Of a DNA stretch of 15,348 bases, positions 1 through 7,374 are shown piece by piece. The notes under the pieces were generated by a model. It worked only from the letters and a program-made list of their open reading frames with translations. It did no database searches and was not told the DNA's origin. Made by a program: the position numbers and the translations under genes. This DNA is from HGM11525 sp045649145 (lineage in GTDB: Bacteria > Bacillota > Clostridia > UBA1381), in contig JAZRPK010000038.1 of the NCBI GenBank assembly GCA_045649145.1, forward strand, positions 1 through 15,348, read 5' to 3'. Positions within the stretch are counted from its first letter, which is position 1, and every line of letters starts with the position of its first letter.

Positions 1-847
1 CATATTCCTGTGTGAGCACTGCCACAATTGTTTGTGACGGAACTGCCACCTGCAATATTGCAGCACCTCGTGCCGCATCTGAAAGCGGCAGAAATCTTGT
101 TACAAATACAAGCAATATCGGCACCAACAGCATTTTAAGAAGTACTATGGCAAAAACTCTGCCAGCACTTTTTAAGTGCGTTAAATCTACCTCTGCCAGT
201 GTACAGCCGATAAATAGCATTGAAAGATATGTTGTCATTGAGCCTAACCCGTTGGTGATTTCAAACACAAATCCTGTAAATTTCAATCCGAACAGCATCA
301 TCACAAACGAAATTATAAACGCAATCATACAGGGGTTAAGAATATTTTTAAGCGTCTGGCTTGCCGTAATTTTACCCTTTTTGCCGATTGCGTTTAGTTG
401 ACACAGCAAAAATGACCACACAAACACATCATTTACAAACTGATAGACCGCCGCATAAAAAAGTCCCTCACCGCCGAACAATGCTTTTATAACGGGAAAA
501 CCTAAAAATGCGACGTTTCCGAAAGCCGTCATAGCACGATGTATGACCGCCGTTTCCAAAGGCATATGAAACAGCTTTGCCGCAAGTCCGCCAACTGTAT
601 ACAGCAAAAGGATAGAGCCTAAAGCTATCAGTACCACTATGCCTGCATTTTGCAATCTGTCCATCGTAAGCTCTATGCTTGTCAGTGCATTTAAGATAAG
701 CAACGGCAGTGTGATTCTCACTATCACCTTTGACAACGAGGCTTTTACCTCTTTGCCTAAATACCCCGTCCTGACCGAAACAAAACCGATTGCCATCAGC
801 ACTGCCAAAAGTGTTATATTGTGTACTATTGTGCCAAATCCCGTCAT
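1..847 (-). CDS. AEC-family (auxin efflux carrier-like) transporter, C-terminus cut by window edge
   Basis: This frame starts at ATG 845-847 and stays open to the left edge, giving 282 codons. AEC proteins are usually about 300-320 residues, so roughly 20-40 C-terminal residues are missing. The start is supported by AAGGAG 7 bases upstream. The protein is very hydrophobic, with repeated membrane-length segments. It begins MTGFGTIVHNITLLAVLMA and carries the family pattern of a proline-containing first repeat (ITLPLLILNAL) and a second half with TRFLPLSDAA and a VPSQTIVAVLTQEY segment resembling the penultimate helix of AEC carriers. The family comprises secondary carriers in the cytoplasmic membrane that export or exchange small organic acids, such as malate, or other metabolites. 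The substrate cannot be read from sequence. It has its own promoter and is separated from glgD by a terminator, so it is probably a single-gene unit unrelated to glycogen metabolism. Confidence 0.85.
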   Translation of the reverse strand, partial: MTGFGTIVHNITLLAVLMAIGFVSVRTGYLGKEVKASLSKVIVRITLPLLILNALTSIELTMDRLQNAGIVVLIALGSILLLYTVGGLAAKLFHMPLETAVIHRAMTAFGNVAFLGFPVIKALFGGEGLFYAAVYQFVNDVFVWSFLLCQLNAIGKKGKITASQTLKNILNPCMIAFIISFVMMLFGLKFTGFVFEITNGLGSMTTYLSMLFIGCTLAEVDLTHLKSAGRVFAIVLLKMLLVPILLVFVTRFLPLSDAARGAAILQVAVPSQTIVAVLTQEY

Positions 848-956
848 TATTAACTCCTTGTCCAATTCTTCTTAATAAGTACCCTTATTCTACAATATTC
901 CCATTTTCAAAACCAATATTCTGTCCACCAATACATCTTTACCCCATCATCGCAAT

Positions 957-985
957 ATTATATCACAAGAATTTACTGATTTCAA
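957..985 (-). promoter_or_regulatory. Sigma-A-type promoter of the AEC transporter
   Basis: On the minus strand a TTGAAA -35 box (980-985) is followed by a 17-base spacer and a perfect TATAAT -10 box (957-962). The TG immediately upstream makes it an extended -10 (TGATATAAT). Transcription would start near 949-950, leaving a leader of about 100 nt before the ATG at 847. This leader holds two copies of CAATATTC (plus-strand sense, 893-900 and 914-921). Confidence 0.7.
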
Positions 986-1011
986 CCATTTGCCTGCATG
1001 AATAATGTTTT

Positions 1012-1049
1012 TTATATAAACAAAAGAGCGAAGACTTTTGTCCTCGCTC
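1012..1049 (-). terminator. Rho-independent terminator after glgD
   Basis: Arms 1026-1035 and 1040-1049 form a 10-bp stem around a 4-base loop. On the minus strand the one imperfect position is a G-U wobble, and a T-rich stretch follows (complement of 1012-1025). On the plus strand the same position is an A-C mismatch, so the element suits minus-strand transcription from the glg operon. It lies about 20 bases past the glgD stop. Confidence 0.75.
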
Positions 1050-1067
1050 CTTAAGTACTTATACTAA

Positions 1068-2192
1068 TTATATAACGGTTCCTTTTGCTATTGCAAGGGG
1101 ATAACATTCCTGACCAATAAGCTTTCTTCCCTTGGTGATATGCACCTCTTTATCAAAAACTACACGGTCAAGCTCTACGCCCTCATCTATAACCGAATCC
1201 TGCATAATAATCGAGTTTTTAACCACCGCATTCTTCGCTATCTTAACACCTCTTGAAAGTATGCAGTTTTCAATCTTACCCTCAATAACGCAACCGTCGG
1301 ATATAAAGCAGTTGGAAACCTCAGCCTCGTCGCCGTATTTGGCAGGGGTCTGGTCCTTGGTCTTGGTATAGATGGGCGACTTGGGATTAAACAGCTCCTT
1401 GCGAACACTCTCCTCGAGGAAAAGCATATTGTTGCGGTAATATGATTTCATACTGTCGATTATATCGGCATATCCATCATATTTGTAACCGAAAATTCTC
1501 AGTCCGTCCATCTTCTTCGCTATGGCGTCCTTGATAAAATCGTGGTCGCCACGTGCCGAGCATTCGTCAATAATACTCTCCAAAAGTGCTTTCTCCATTA
1601 CGTAAATACCAAAGCTGGCATTGGATGTCTTGGGATAATAGGGCTTAACCTCCACGTCGGTTACACGGTTTTCGCCGTCAATATCGATAAGCGTGAAGCG
1701 TGAAAGCTCTCTTTCGTCCACACCGCTTAAGTCCTTATAAACCATAGTGATATCCGCCTGATTTTCCTTGTGTGCCTCCATTACCTTGTTAAAGTCGATA
1801 TTATAAACTCCTGCACCCAAAATCAGAATGACGTATGTCTGGTGCGAACGGCGGATATAATCCTTTATACCTGCTAAAAGGTCCATATCGCCCTTTATTC
1901 TGCCCATAGTTCTTTCCAAATCAGGCGGGAGGATATTTAGTCCCTGTTTCTTTCTGTCCAAATCCCACGGCTTACCAGATTTGATATGGTCCATAAGCGA
2001 CGAATATTTAGACGTTGTTGCAACGCCGATATTCACAATGCCTGCATTAGCCATATTAGACAGCACGAAGTCAATTATCCTGTAACGGCCTGCTATCGGC
2101 ATCGCAGCAATTGAACGTATATCGGTAATCGGCGGAATTTTCGCATCACGGGCGATTATTATTCCCATTGTATCTCTCATTTTGTATTTCAT
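1068..2192 (-). CDS. glgD: GlgD, glucose-1-phosphate adenylyltransferase regulatory subunit
   Basis: A 374-residue GlgD-type paralogue of ADP-glucose pyrophosphorylase. In Firmicutes GlgD pairs with GlgC and modulates its activity. An N-terminal nucleotidyltransferase-like fold (about residues 1-240; AGRYRIIDFVLSN near 34-46) is followed by a C-terminal left-handed beta-helix region (about 285-365). The catalytic signatures are degenerate: the AGGxGxRL loop is replaced by ARDAKIPP, and the SGDHIYKM-type motif reads LGAGVYNID, losing the aspartate. This fits a non-catalytic subunit. The start at 2192 has AAGGA 5 bases upstream; ATG at 2180, giving MRDTMG, is a close alternative. A TTG at 2216 lacks a binding site. 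The gene is last in glgBCD, 38 bases after glgC. Confidence 0.9.
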   Translation of the reverse strand: MKYKMRDTMGIIIARDAKIPPITDIRSIAAMPIAGRYRIIDFVLSNMANAGIVNIGVATTSKYSSLMDHIKSGKPWDLDRKKQGLNILPPDLERTMGRIKGDMDLLAGIKDYIRRSHQTYVILILGAGVYNIDFNKVMEAHKENQADITMVYKDLSGVDERELSRFTLIDIDGENRVTDVEVKPYYPKTSNASFGIYVMEKALLESIIDECSARGDHDFIKDAIAKKMDGLRIFGYKYDGYADIIDSMKSYYRNNMLFLEESVRKELFNPKSPIYTKTKDQTPAKYGDEAEVSNCFISDGCVIEGKIENCILSRGVKIAKNAVVKNSIIMQDSVIDEGVELDRVVFDKEVHITKGRKLIGQECYPLAIAKGTVI

Positions 2193-2230
2193 TCCTTTCC
2201 TTGCCGTTTTGGGCAAATGTAAAATCAGTT

Positions 2231-3439
2231 TTATTCCGACTCAACCATCGAGCCCTTCGGGATGCTTTCGCCTACTCCCACATTTGCACCGCCCTCAATC
2301 AGCACTATGCCGTGAGTACACATCGCCGATGCGTATTTGTTGTCCTCTACCTCAACAGTTCCAATCTCTGCGCCATCGCCGATTACTGCATTTTGACCTA
2401 TTACTGCCTTTTCGATTTTAACATTTGTGCCTATTACAGCTCCGGGGAATATTACCGAATCCTTTATCTCGCTTCCCTCGCCCACTGTAACACCGCTGAA
2501 TATAACCGAATGGTCTACCGTACCGGATATGGAACAGCCCTCTGTAACGGTAGAGCGTGTTATTTTAGCATTTGTTCCGATATAATGCGGTGAAAGTGCA
2601 AGGTTTCTCGAGTATATATTCCAATGCTTTTCATAAAGCTCAAACTTGGGCGGGGAGTCAATCAAATCCATATTTGCCTCCCAAAGACTCTGCACCGTTC
2701 CTACGTCCTTCCAATAGCCCTCAAAGGTGTAGCTCATCATCTTTTCACCCTCTTGGAGCATTTTCGGGATAATATTTTTACCGAAATCGTTGGAGGACTC
2801 GGGGTCGTGCTCATCCTCGCTCAAATATTTCTTAAGTACGTCGTATTTGAATATATAAATACCCATAGATGCAAGATTACTCTTAGGATTTTTAGGCTTT
2901 TCTTCAAATTCAACTATCTCGCCGTTCTCGTTTACGTTCATAATACCGAAACGGCTTGCCTCCTCCCAGGGTACAGGCATAACAGCAATGGTAATGGCAG
3001 CGTCGTTTTTCTTATGCGCCTCAAGCATATCACCATAGTGCATTTTGTATATATGGTCGCCCGACAAAATCAGAACATTCTCGGGGCTGAATCCCTCCAG
3101 AAATCCGAGGTTCTGGTATATAGCATTAGCTGTACCCTTATACCATTCTCCCGCCTGTGCACTTTGATATGGGGGCAGTACATATACGCCGCCGTTATTT
3201 CTGTCTAAATCCCAAGGAGTACCGTTTCCTATGTAGGTATTTAGCTCCAAAGGCTGATACTGCGTAAGGACACCTACCGTATCGATACCCGAATGCACGC
3301 AGTTTGAAAGCGGAAAATCGATAATCCTATACTTTCCGCCAAACGGCACTGCAGGCTTTGCTACATTTTTTGTGAGCGCTCCCAGCCGGCTTCCCTGTCC
3401 GCCGGCAAGAATCATTGCTACACAGTCCTTTGAAATCAT
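2231..3439 (-). CDS. glgC: Glucose-1-phosphate adenylyltransferase (ADP-glucose pyrophosphorylase) catalytic subunit
   Basis: This enzyme converts ATP and glucose-1-phosphate to ADP-glucose and pyrophosphate in the cytoplasm, the committed step of bacterial glycogen synthesis. The 402-residue protein has the usual family length. Visible motifs are the nucleotide-binding loop AGGQGSRL (12-19), GGKYRIIDFPLSN (34-46), WYKGTANAIYQN (99-110), SGDHIYKM (126-133) with its metal-binding aspartate, and FEEKPKNP (178-185) for glucose-1-phosphate binding. The C-terminal part (about 285-395) shows the hexapeptide-like pattern of a left-handed beta-helix, the domain for oligomerisation and allosteric control. 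The ATG overlaps the glgB stop in an ATGA junction, so translational coupling is likely. Its ribosome site AAGGAGAGAG lies inside the glgB end. Confidence 0.97.
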   Translation of the reverse strand: MISKDCVAMILAGGQGSRLGALTKNVAKPAVPFGGKYRIIDFPLSNCVHSGIDTVGVLTQYQPLELNTYIGNGTPWDLDRNNGGVYVLPPYQSAQAGEWYKGTANAIYQNLGFLEGFSPENVLILSGDHIYKMHYGDMLEAHKKNDAAITIAVMPVPWEEASRFGIMNVNENGEIVEFEEKPKNPKSNLASMGIYIFKYDVLKKYLSEDEHDPESSNDFGKNIIPKMLQEGEKMMSYTFEGYWKDVGTVQSLWEANMDLIDSPPKFELYEKHWNIYSRNLALSPHYIGTNAKITRSTVTEGCSISGTVDHSVIFSGVTVGEGSEIKDSVIFPGAVIGTNVKIEKAVIGQNAVIGDGAEIGTVEVEDNKYASAMCTHGIVLIEGGANVGVGESIPKGSMVESE

Positions 3440-5385
3440 TTTTTCTCTCTCCTTACTTTATCGCTGTCAGCCTTTTTGGCTGCGTTAATCTTTTTTTGTT
3501 GTGGCTTTTTTCTTATATAAAGCGCTGCATATCCGTCCATATCAACTTCTATTGAATAAGGCATCTCTAAAACGGCGGTCTTTTTCGCCTTAAAGCTCGT
3601 TTTAATATGCTCACTTTCGCCGCCGTATTTCTTTTCGGAAGAATTCATCACTATCTCATATTCTCCCGCTCTTGGTACGCCTATGCGGTATTTTGTGCGT
3701 TTAACTGGTGTAAAATTAACTGCAACAATAACCTCATCTCCACGGCGTTTTCCCTTTCTTAGATATGATATTATCGAATTATCGCCGTCCTGGTCATTTA
3801 TCCAGCTAAAGCCGTCCCAGTTGTCATCTACCTGCCAGAATGGCTTATTATCAATGTAAAATTTATTGATATCCCTGACATAATCTTTGAGCTTTTTATG
3901 CATTGGGAAGTCCAATAGCTTCCACTCAAGGCCCTCGTCATAGCGCCATTCGATAAACTGCGCTATCTCGCCACCCATAAACATCAGCTTTTTGCCCGGT
4001 AACGACAGATAATACGCTAGAAGCGCTCTGTAGGACGCAAATTTCTCCTCATAACTGCCGTACATCTTGCCCACAAGAGAATGTTTGCCATGAACGACCT
4101 CATCGTGAGAAAGCGGCAGAATATAGTTTTCGCTGTACGCATAAAACATCAAAAATGTCAACAGATTATGGTTTGATTTCCTGAAATACGGGTCCATTGA
4201 CATATATCTTAAGGTATCGTTCATCCAGCCCATATTCCATTTATAGTTGAATCCAAGTCCACCCTTATCAACAGGGCCTGTTACCATTCCCCAGGCGGTC
4301 GACTCCTCCGCAATCATAAGGAAGTTCGGGAAGGATGCAAACATAGTCTTATTGAGATTTTGCAAAAATGCTATTGCCTCGAGGTTTTCGTTTCCGCCGT
4401 AGATATTTTGAGTCCACTCTCCGTCCCTGCGGCTGTAATCACGGTAGAGCATAGAGGAAACAGCATCAACACGAAGTCCGTCTATATGATAAACCTCCGC
4501 CCAAAAATAGGCAGACGAAAGCAGGAAGGAATTTACCTCCCCCTTAGAATAATCGAAAACCATCGTGCCCCAGTCCTTATGCTCGCCCATTCTCGGGTCG
4601 GCATATTCATAGGTCGCACTGCCGTCGAACATATAAAGGCCGTAGCCGTCGCGCGGAAAATGCGCCGGAACCCAGTCCATTATCACATAAATACCGTTTT
4701 TGTGCGCAGTATCTATAAAGTACATCAAGTCCTCAGGTGTGCCGTATCTTTTAGTCGCAGCAAAATAACCCGTAACCTGATACCCCCACGAGCCGTCAAA
4801 CGGGTATTCGGAAAGCGGCATAAACTCGATATGAGTATATCCCATATCCTTTATATAAGGTATCAGCTCGCAAGCAAGCTCACGATAGCTGTAAAAGCTG
4901 CCGTCCTCGTGCATACGCCAGCTTCCGGGATGCACCTCATAAATAAGCATAGGCTTGTCATACGGCGGTGTTTTCTCGCGCGCAGCAAGCCATTTTCCGT
5001 CAGTCCATTTATATTGGGGCACATCACGTACCAAAGATGCGCTGTTAGGTCTTAACTCTGCCTCAAAGGCAAACGGGTCAGCCTTTAAGACCGTTTTGCC
5101 GTCCTTTGTTAAAACAGCATACTTATAGATATCTCCCTCTTGGATATTATCAAACCAGCCGTACCAGACACCTGTTGAGCCTGCTCTTGTAAGCTCCATT
5201 CCGTCACCGGTCCATAGATTATAGTTACAGGCAACAGCTACACACTTGGCATTTGGCGCCCAGACCGCAAATCTCCAGCCGTTATTATGTTTATGCACGC
5301 CGAGTGCTTCATATGCTTTATAATTAGTTCCCTCATTAAACAGGTATAGCGGAAACTCTCCCAATCCGTATCCATAGTCGGACAT
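3436..5385 (-). CDS. glgB: 1,4-alpha-glucan branching enzyme (GH13)
   Basis: GlgB cuts an alpha-1,4-glucan and rejoins the fragment by an alpha-1,6 bond, creating glycogen branches. The 649-residue protein has an N-terminal CBM48/E-set domain (about 20-115; WRFAVWAPNA at 37-46), a GH13 barrel (about 145-510) and a C-terminal all-beta domain (about 530-625). GH13 motifs are intact: DWVPAHF (237-243), GLRVDAVSS with nucleophile D307, AEESTAW with acid/base E360, and LSHDEVVHG with transition-state D428. The start has a strong AAGGAGGGGG site. The last 25 or so residues are very basic (KKPQQKK...RREKK), which is unusual for the family. First gene of glgBCD. Confidence 0.97.
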   Translation of the reverse strand: MSDYGYGLGEFPLYLFNEGTNYKAYEALGVHKHNNGWRFAVWAPNAKCVAVACNYNLWTGDGMELTRAGSTGVWYGWFDNIQEGDIYKYAVLTKDGKTVLKADPFAFEAELRPNSASLVRDVPQYKWTDGKWLAAREKTPPYDKPMLIYEVHPGSWRMHEDGSFYSYRELACELIPYIKDMGYTHIEFMPLSEYPFDGSWGYQVTGYFAATKRYGTPEDLMYFIDTAHKNGIYVIMDWVPAHFPRDGYGLYMFDGSATYEYADPRMGEHKDWGTMVFDYSKGEVNSFLLSSAYFWAEVYHIDGLRVDAVSSMLYRDYSRRDGEWTQNIYGGNENLEAIAFLQNLNKTMFASFPNFLMIAEESTAWGMVTGPVDKGGLGFNYKWNMGWMNDTLRYMSMDPYFRKSNHNLLTFLMFYAYSENYILPLSHDEVVHGKHSLVGKMYGSYEEKFASYRALLAYYLSLPGKKLMFMGGEIAQFIEWRYDEGLEWKLLDFPMHKKLKDYVRDINKFYIDNKPFWQVDDNWDGFSWINDQDGDNSIISYLRKGKRRGDEVIVAVNFTPVKRTKYRIGVPRAGEYEIVMNSSEKKYGGESEHIKTSFKAKKTAVLEMPYSIEVDMDGYAALYIRKKPQQKKINAAKKADSDKVRREKK

Positions 5386-5416
5386 TATGCCCCCTCCTTA
5401 AGCTGTTACTACTCTA

Positions 5417-5445
5417 ATTATACCACGTCGATTTTATGCAGTAAA
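5417..5445 (-). promoter_or_regulatory. Extended -10 promoter for glgBCD
   Basis: On the minus strand TTTACT (5440-5445, four of six matches to the -35 consensus) stands 17 bases from a perfect TATAAT (5417-5422), which is preceded by TGG as an extended -10. Transcription would begin near 5410, about 25 nt before the glgB ATG, leaving room for the ribosome site and no long leader. Confidence 0.65.
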
Positions 5446-5497
5446 TACCATTTTACCATAAAGTTATTTATTTTGTTTGTATAAAATGACGAATTTT

Positions 5498-5533
5498 GTA
5501 ATATATTGCAAAAAATTATTTTAGTAATATTAC
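5498..5533. other. Two AT-rich near-palindromes between the divergent promoters
   Basis: TGTAATATATTGCA (5497-5510) is a 14-base inverted repeat with one imperfect pair, and GTAATATTAC (5524-5533) is a perfect 10-base palindrome. Both contain GTAATAT, offset by 26 bases. They lie upstream of both the glgB and rny promoters. They could be operator half-sites, but the region is so AT-rich that chance is a real alternative. Confidence 0.25.
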
Positions 5534-5569
5534 AATTGTGTTATATATCTGTTTTTCACGAAAAATGCC

Positions 5570-5598
5570 TTGACACAAAAGAAAAATTGGTATAAAAT
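5570..5598 (+). promoter_or_regulatory. Sigma-A-type promoter for rny-ymdB
   Basis: A perfect TTGACA -35 box (5570-5575) is followed by 17 bases and TAAAAT (5593-5598). An overlapping TATAAA at 5591 with TGG in front could serve as an alternative extended -10. Transcription would start near 5604-5606, giving a leader of about 150 nt before the rny coding region. Confidence 0.75.
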
Positions 5599-5625
5599 AA
5601 TCGTGTGCTTAATATTTCTTTGAAC

Positions 5626-5753
5626 TATAATTCGGGATGTGCTCGATTATTGTAGTTTATGGAGATTGTTGCGGTACTATCCGCTTTATGATACATAAAA
5701 TTTAATAATCGGCTGCCCGAATGATAAGAAAAAAATAAAATTTATCATACGGG
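5626..5753 (+). promoter_or_regulatory. Structured 5' leader of rny with mutually exclusive pairings
   Basis: Several complementary blocks nest into one long imperfect hairpin: ATTCGGG (5630-5636) with CCCGAAT (5716-5722), CGATTATT (5644-5651) with AATAATCG (5704-5711), TTTATG (5656-5661) with CATAAA (5694-5699), and GCGG (5671-5674) with CCGC (5681-5684). Alternatives exist. ATGATAA (5721-5727) can pair with TTATCAT (5742-5748). ATACGGG (5747-5753), which overlaps the ribosome site, matches the first heptamer at six of seven positions and so can compete for CCCGAAT. No T-run follows, so translational control is more plausible than termination. I do not recognise it as a known riboswitch class. 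Confidence 0.45.
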
Positions 5754-5754
5754 G

Positions 5755-7320
5755 GTGACAAAAATAGATACTTTAACTATTATTTTAATATGTATTTCAG
5801 TATTATTTTTACTACTTAACGTCGCTTCCTTTTTTGCAGGAGCTTCTTATCGCAAGAAATTTGCAGAAGCAGAAATCGGCTCTGCCGAAGAACGTGCAAA
5901 GGCTATATTGTCTGATGCAGAAAAGAATGCAAAGGCCAAAAAGCGCGAAATGATGCTTGAGGCAAAGGAGGAAAACCAGAAGCTGCGCTCAGTTCTCGAT
6001 GCGGAAATCAAAGACAGACGCAGAGAGATTTCGCAGCAGGAAAAGCGCGTTAACCAGAAGGAAGAGAACCTCGATCGTAAGAACGAGGCATTGGAAAAGA
6101 AAGACCACGCCCTTAATCAGAAGCTGCAAGAGCTTGAGAAGAAACAGGCTGAAGTAGATGAAATTAAGGCAAAGCAAACCATTGAACTCGAGCGTATTTC
6201 GGGTATGACTGCTCAGGAAGCTAAGGATATGCTCCTTCGCGATATCGAAAGTCAGGCTCGCTTTGAGGCTGCTATTATGGTTAAGGAAATTGAGCAGCAG
6301 GCTAAAGAGGACGCCGAGAAGAATGCAAAGAATATTGTAGCATCATCAATTCAGAAGGTTGCGGCAGACCACGTTGCCGAAACAACCGTATCTGTTGTAA
6401 ATCTGCCATCTGACGAAATGAAGGGCAGAATTATCGGTAGAGAGGGACGTAATATCAGAACTCTCGAAACCATTACAGGTGTCGACCTTATTATCGACGA
6501 TACGCCTGAGGCAGTTATACTTTCGAGCTTCGACCCTATCCGCAGAGAGGTTGCAAGGGTTGCTCTTGAAAAGCTCATCGTTGATGGAAGAATTCATCCG
6601 GCTCGCATTGAGGAAACTGTTGAAAAGGCAAGACGCGAAGTAGAACAGACTATCAAGCAGGAGGGCGAGGCAGCTACCTTCGAAACAGGTGTGCACGGCT
6701 TACATCCCGAAATTATCAAGCTGCTTGGTAAGCTCAAATTCAGAACCAGTTATGGTCAGAATGTATTGAAGCATTCTATAGAGGTTTCCCACCTTGCCGG
6801 CGTTATGGCGGGCGAGCTCGGCTGTGATGTAACTCTTGCAAAGCGTGCAGGCTTATTGCACGATATCGGTAAGGCTGCAGACCACGAAATAGAAGGTTCG
6901 CACGTTACAATTGGTGCTGATATTGCCAAGAAATACAAGGAAAACAAGGATATTGTTCACGCTATTATGGCGCACCACGGTGATGTCGATGCAGAAACTC
7001 TTGTTGCTCAGCTTGTACAGGCTGCTGACGCTATTTCTGCTGCACGTCCCGGTGCAAGACGTGAAAATCTGGAAACATATATCAAACGTCTGCAGAAGCT
7101 TGAAGAAATCGCTGACGGCTTTGAGGGTGTTGATAAGTCGTATGCAATTCAGGCAGGACGCGAAATTCGCGTAATGATTAAGCCTGACGTTGTAAACGAC
7201 CAGGGAATGTTACTGGTTGCAAAGGACATTGCAAAGCGTATCGAATCAGAACTTGAGTATCCCGGACAGATTAAGGTTAGCCTTATCCGTGAAACTCGTG
7301 CTGTTGATTACGCAAAATAA
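5755..7320 (+). CDS. rny: Ribonuclease Y
   Basis: RNase Y is the membrane-anchored endoribonuclease that starts bulk mRNA decay and many processing events in Firmicutes. The 521 residues match the family length. In order there are an N-terminal membrane helix (about 7-29), a long charged coiled coil (about 35-160), a KH RNA-binding domain with GRIIGREGRNIR (224-235), and an HD domain with H340 and the metal-binding H369-D370 in LLHDIGK, plus AHHGD (406-410). The start is uncertain. GTG at 5755 is formally available but lies inside the best ribosome site GGGGGTGA (5751-5758). The in-frame triplet 8 bases past GGGGG is ATA at 5764, a rare start that would give a 518-residue protein. No ATG is suitably placed. 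It is followed by ymdB, as in Bacillus. Confidence 0.97.
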   Translation: MTKIDTLTIILICISVLFLLLNVASFFAGASYRKKFAEAEIGSAEERAKAILSDAEKNAKAKKREMMLEAKEENQKLRSVLDAEIKDRRREISQQEKRVNQKEENLDRKNEALEKKDHALNQKLQELEKKQAEVDEIKAKQTIELERISGMTAQEAKDMLLRDIESQARFEAAIMVKEIEQQAKEDAEKNAKNIVASSIQKVAADHVAETTVSVVNLPSDEMKGRIIGREGRNIRTLETITGVDLIIDDTPEAVILSSFDPIRREVARVALEKLIVDGRIHPARIEETVEKARREVEQTIKQEGEAATFETGVHGLHPEIIKLLGKLKFRTSYGQNVLKHSIEVSHLAGVMAGELGCDVTLAKRAGLLHDIGKAADHEIEGSHVTIGADIAKKYKENKDIVHAIMAHHGDVDAETLVAQLVQAADAISAARPGARRENLETYIKRLQKLEEIADGFEGVDKSYAIQAGREIRVMIKPDVVNDQGMLLVAKDIAKRIESELEYPGQIKVSLIRETRAVDYAK

Positions 7321-7330
7321 AACAAGAACA

Positions 7331-7358
7331 AAAGCGGATTTCCTTCGAAATCCGCTTT
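7331..7358 (+). terminator. Perfect hairpin between rny and ymdB, possible partial terminator
   Basis: Arms 7331-7342 and 7347-7358 are perfectly complementary over 12 bp with a CTTC loop. What follows is ACTTTTGAGG, a short, interrupted T-run, so termination may be incomplete. The ymdB ribosome site GAGGTG starts only 6 bases after the stem. The hairpin could lower ymdB expression relative to rny or protect the rny 3' end. Confidence 0.6.
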
Positions 7359-7374
7359 ACTTTTGAGGTGTTGT

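Noticed and set aside
12..401. 129-codon plus-strand open frame at the left edge
   Set aside because: The opposite strand is a continuous AEC transporter frame with promoter and ribosome site, which explains this stretch.
2193..2216. Upstream TTG start adding 8 residues to GlgD
   Set aside because: No ribosome site in front of it, and the added residues are unlike GlgD N-termini; the ATG at 2192 has AAGGA well placed.
2624..3208. 194-codon plus-strand open frame inside glgC
   Set aside because: It is antisense to the conserved glgC sequence; the translation shows no family features.
4360..5055. 231-codon plus-strand open frame inside glgB
   Set aside because: It lies antisense to the intact GH13 coding region with all catalytic motifs, has no recognisable domain and no convincing ribosome site; it is a shadow of glgB codon use.
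5604..5754. 6S RNA or a classic riboswitch in the rny leader
   Set aside because: The element is too short and lacks the large central bubble expected of 6S RNA, and I could not match it to known riboswitch core motifs; it is left as an unclassified structured leader.
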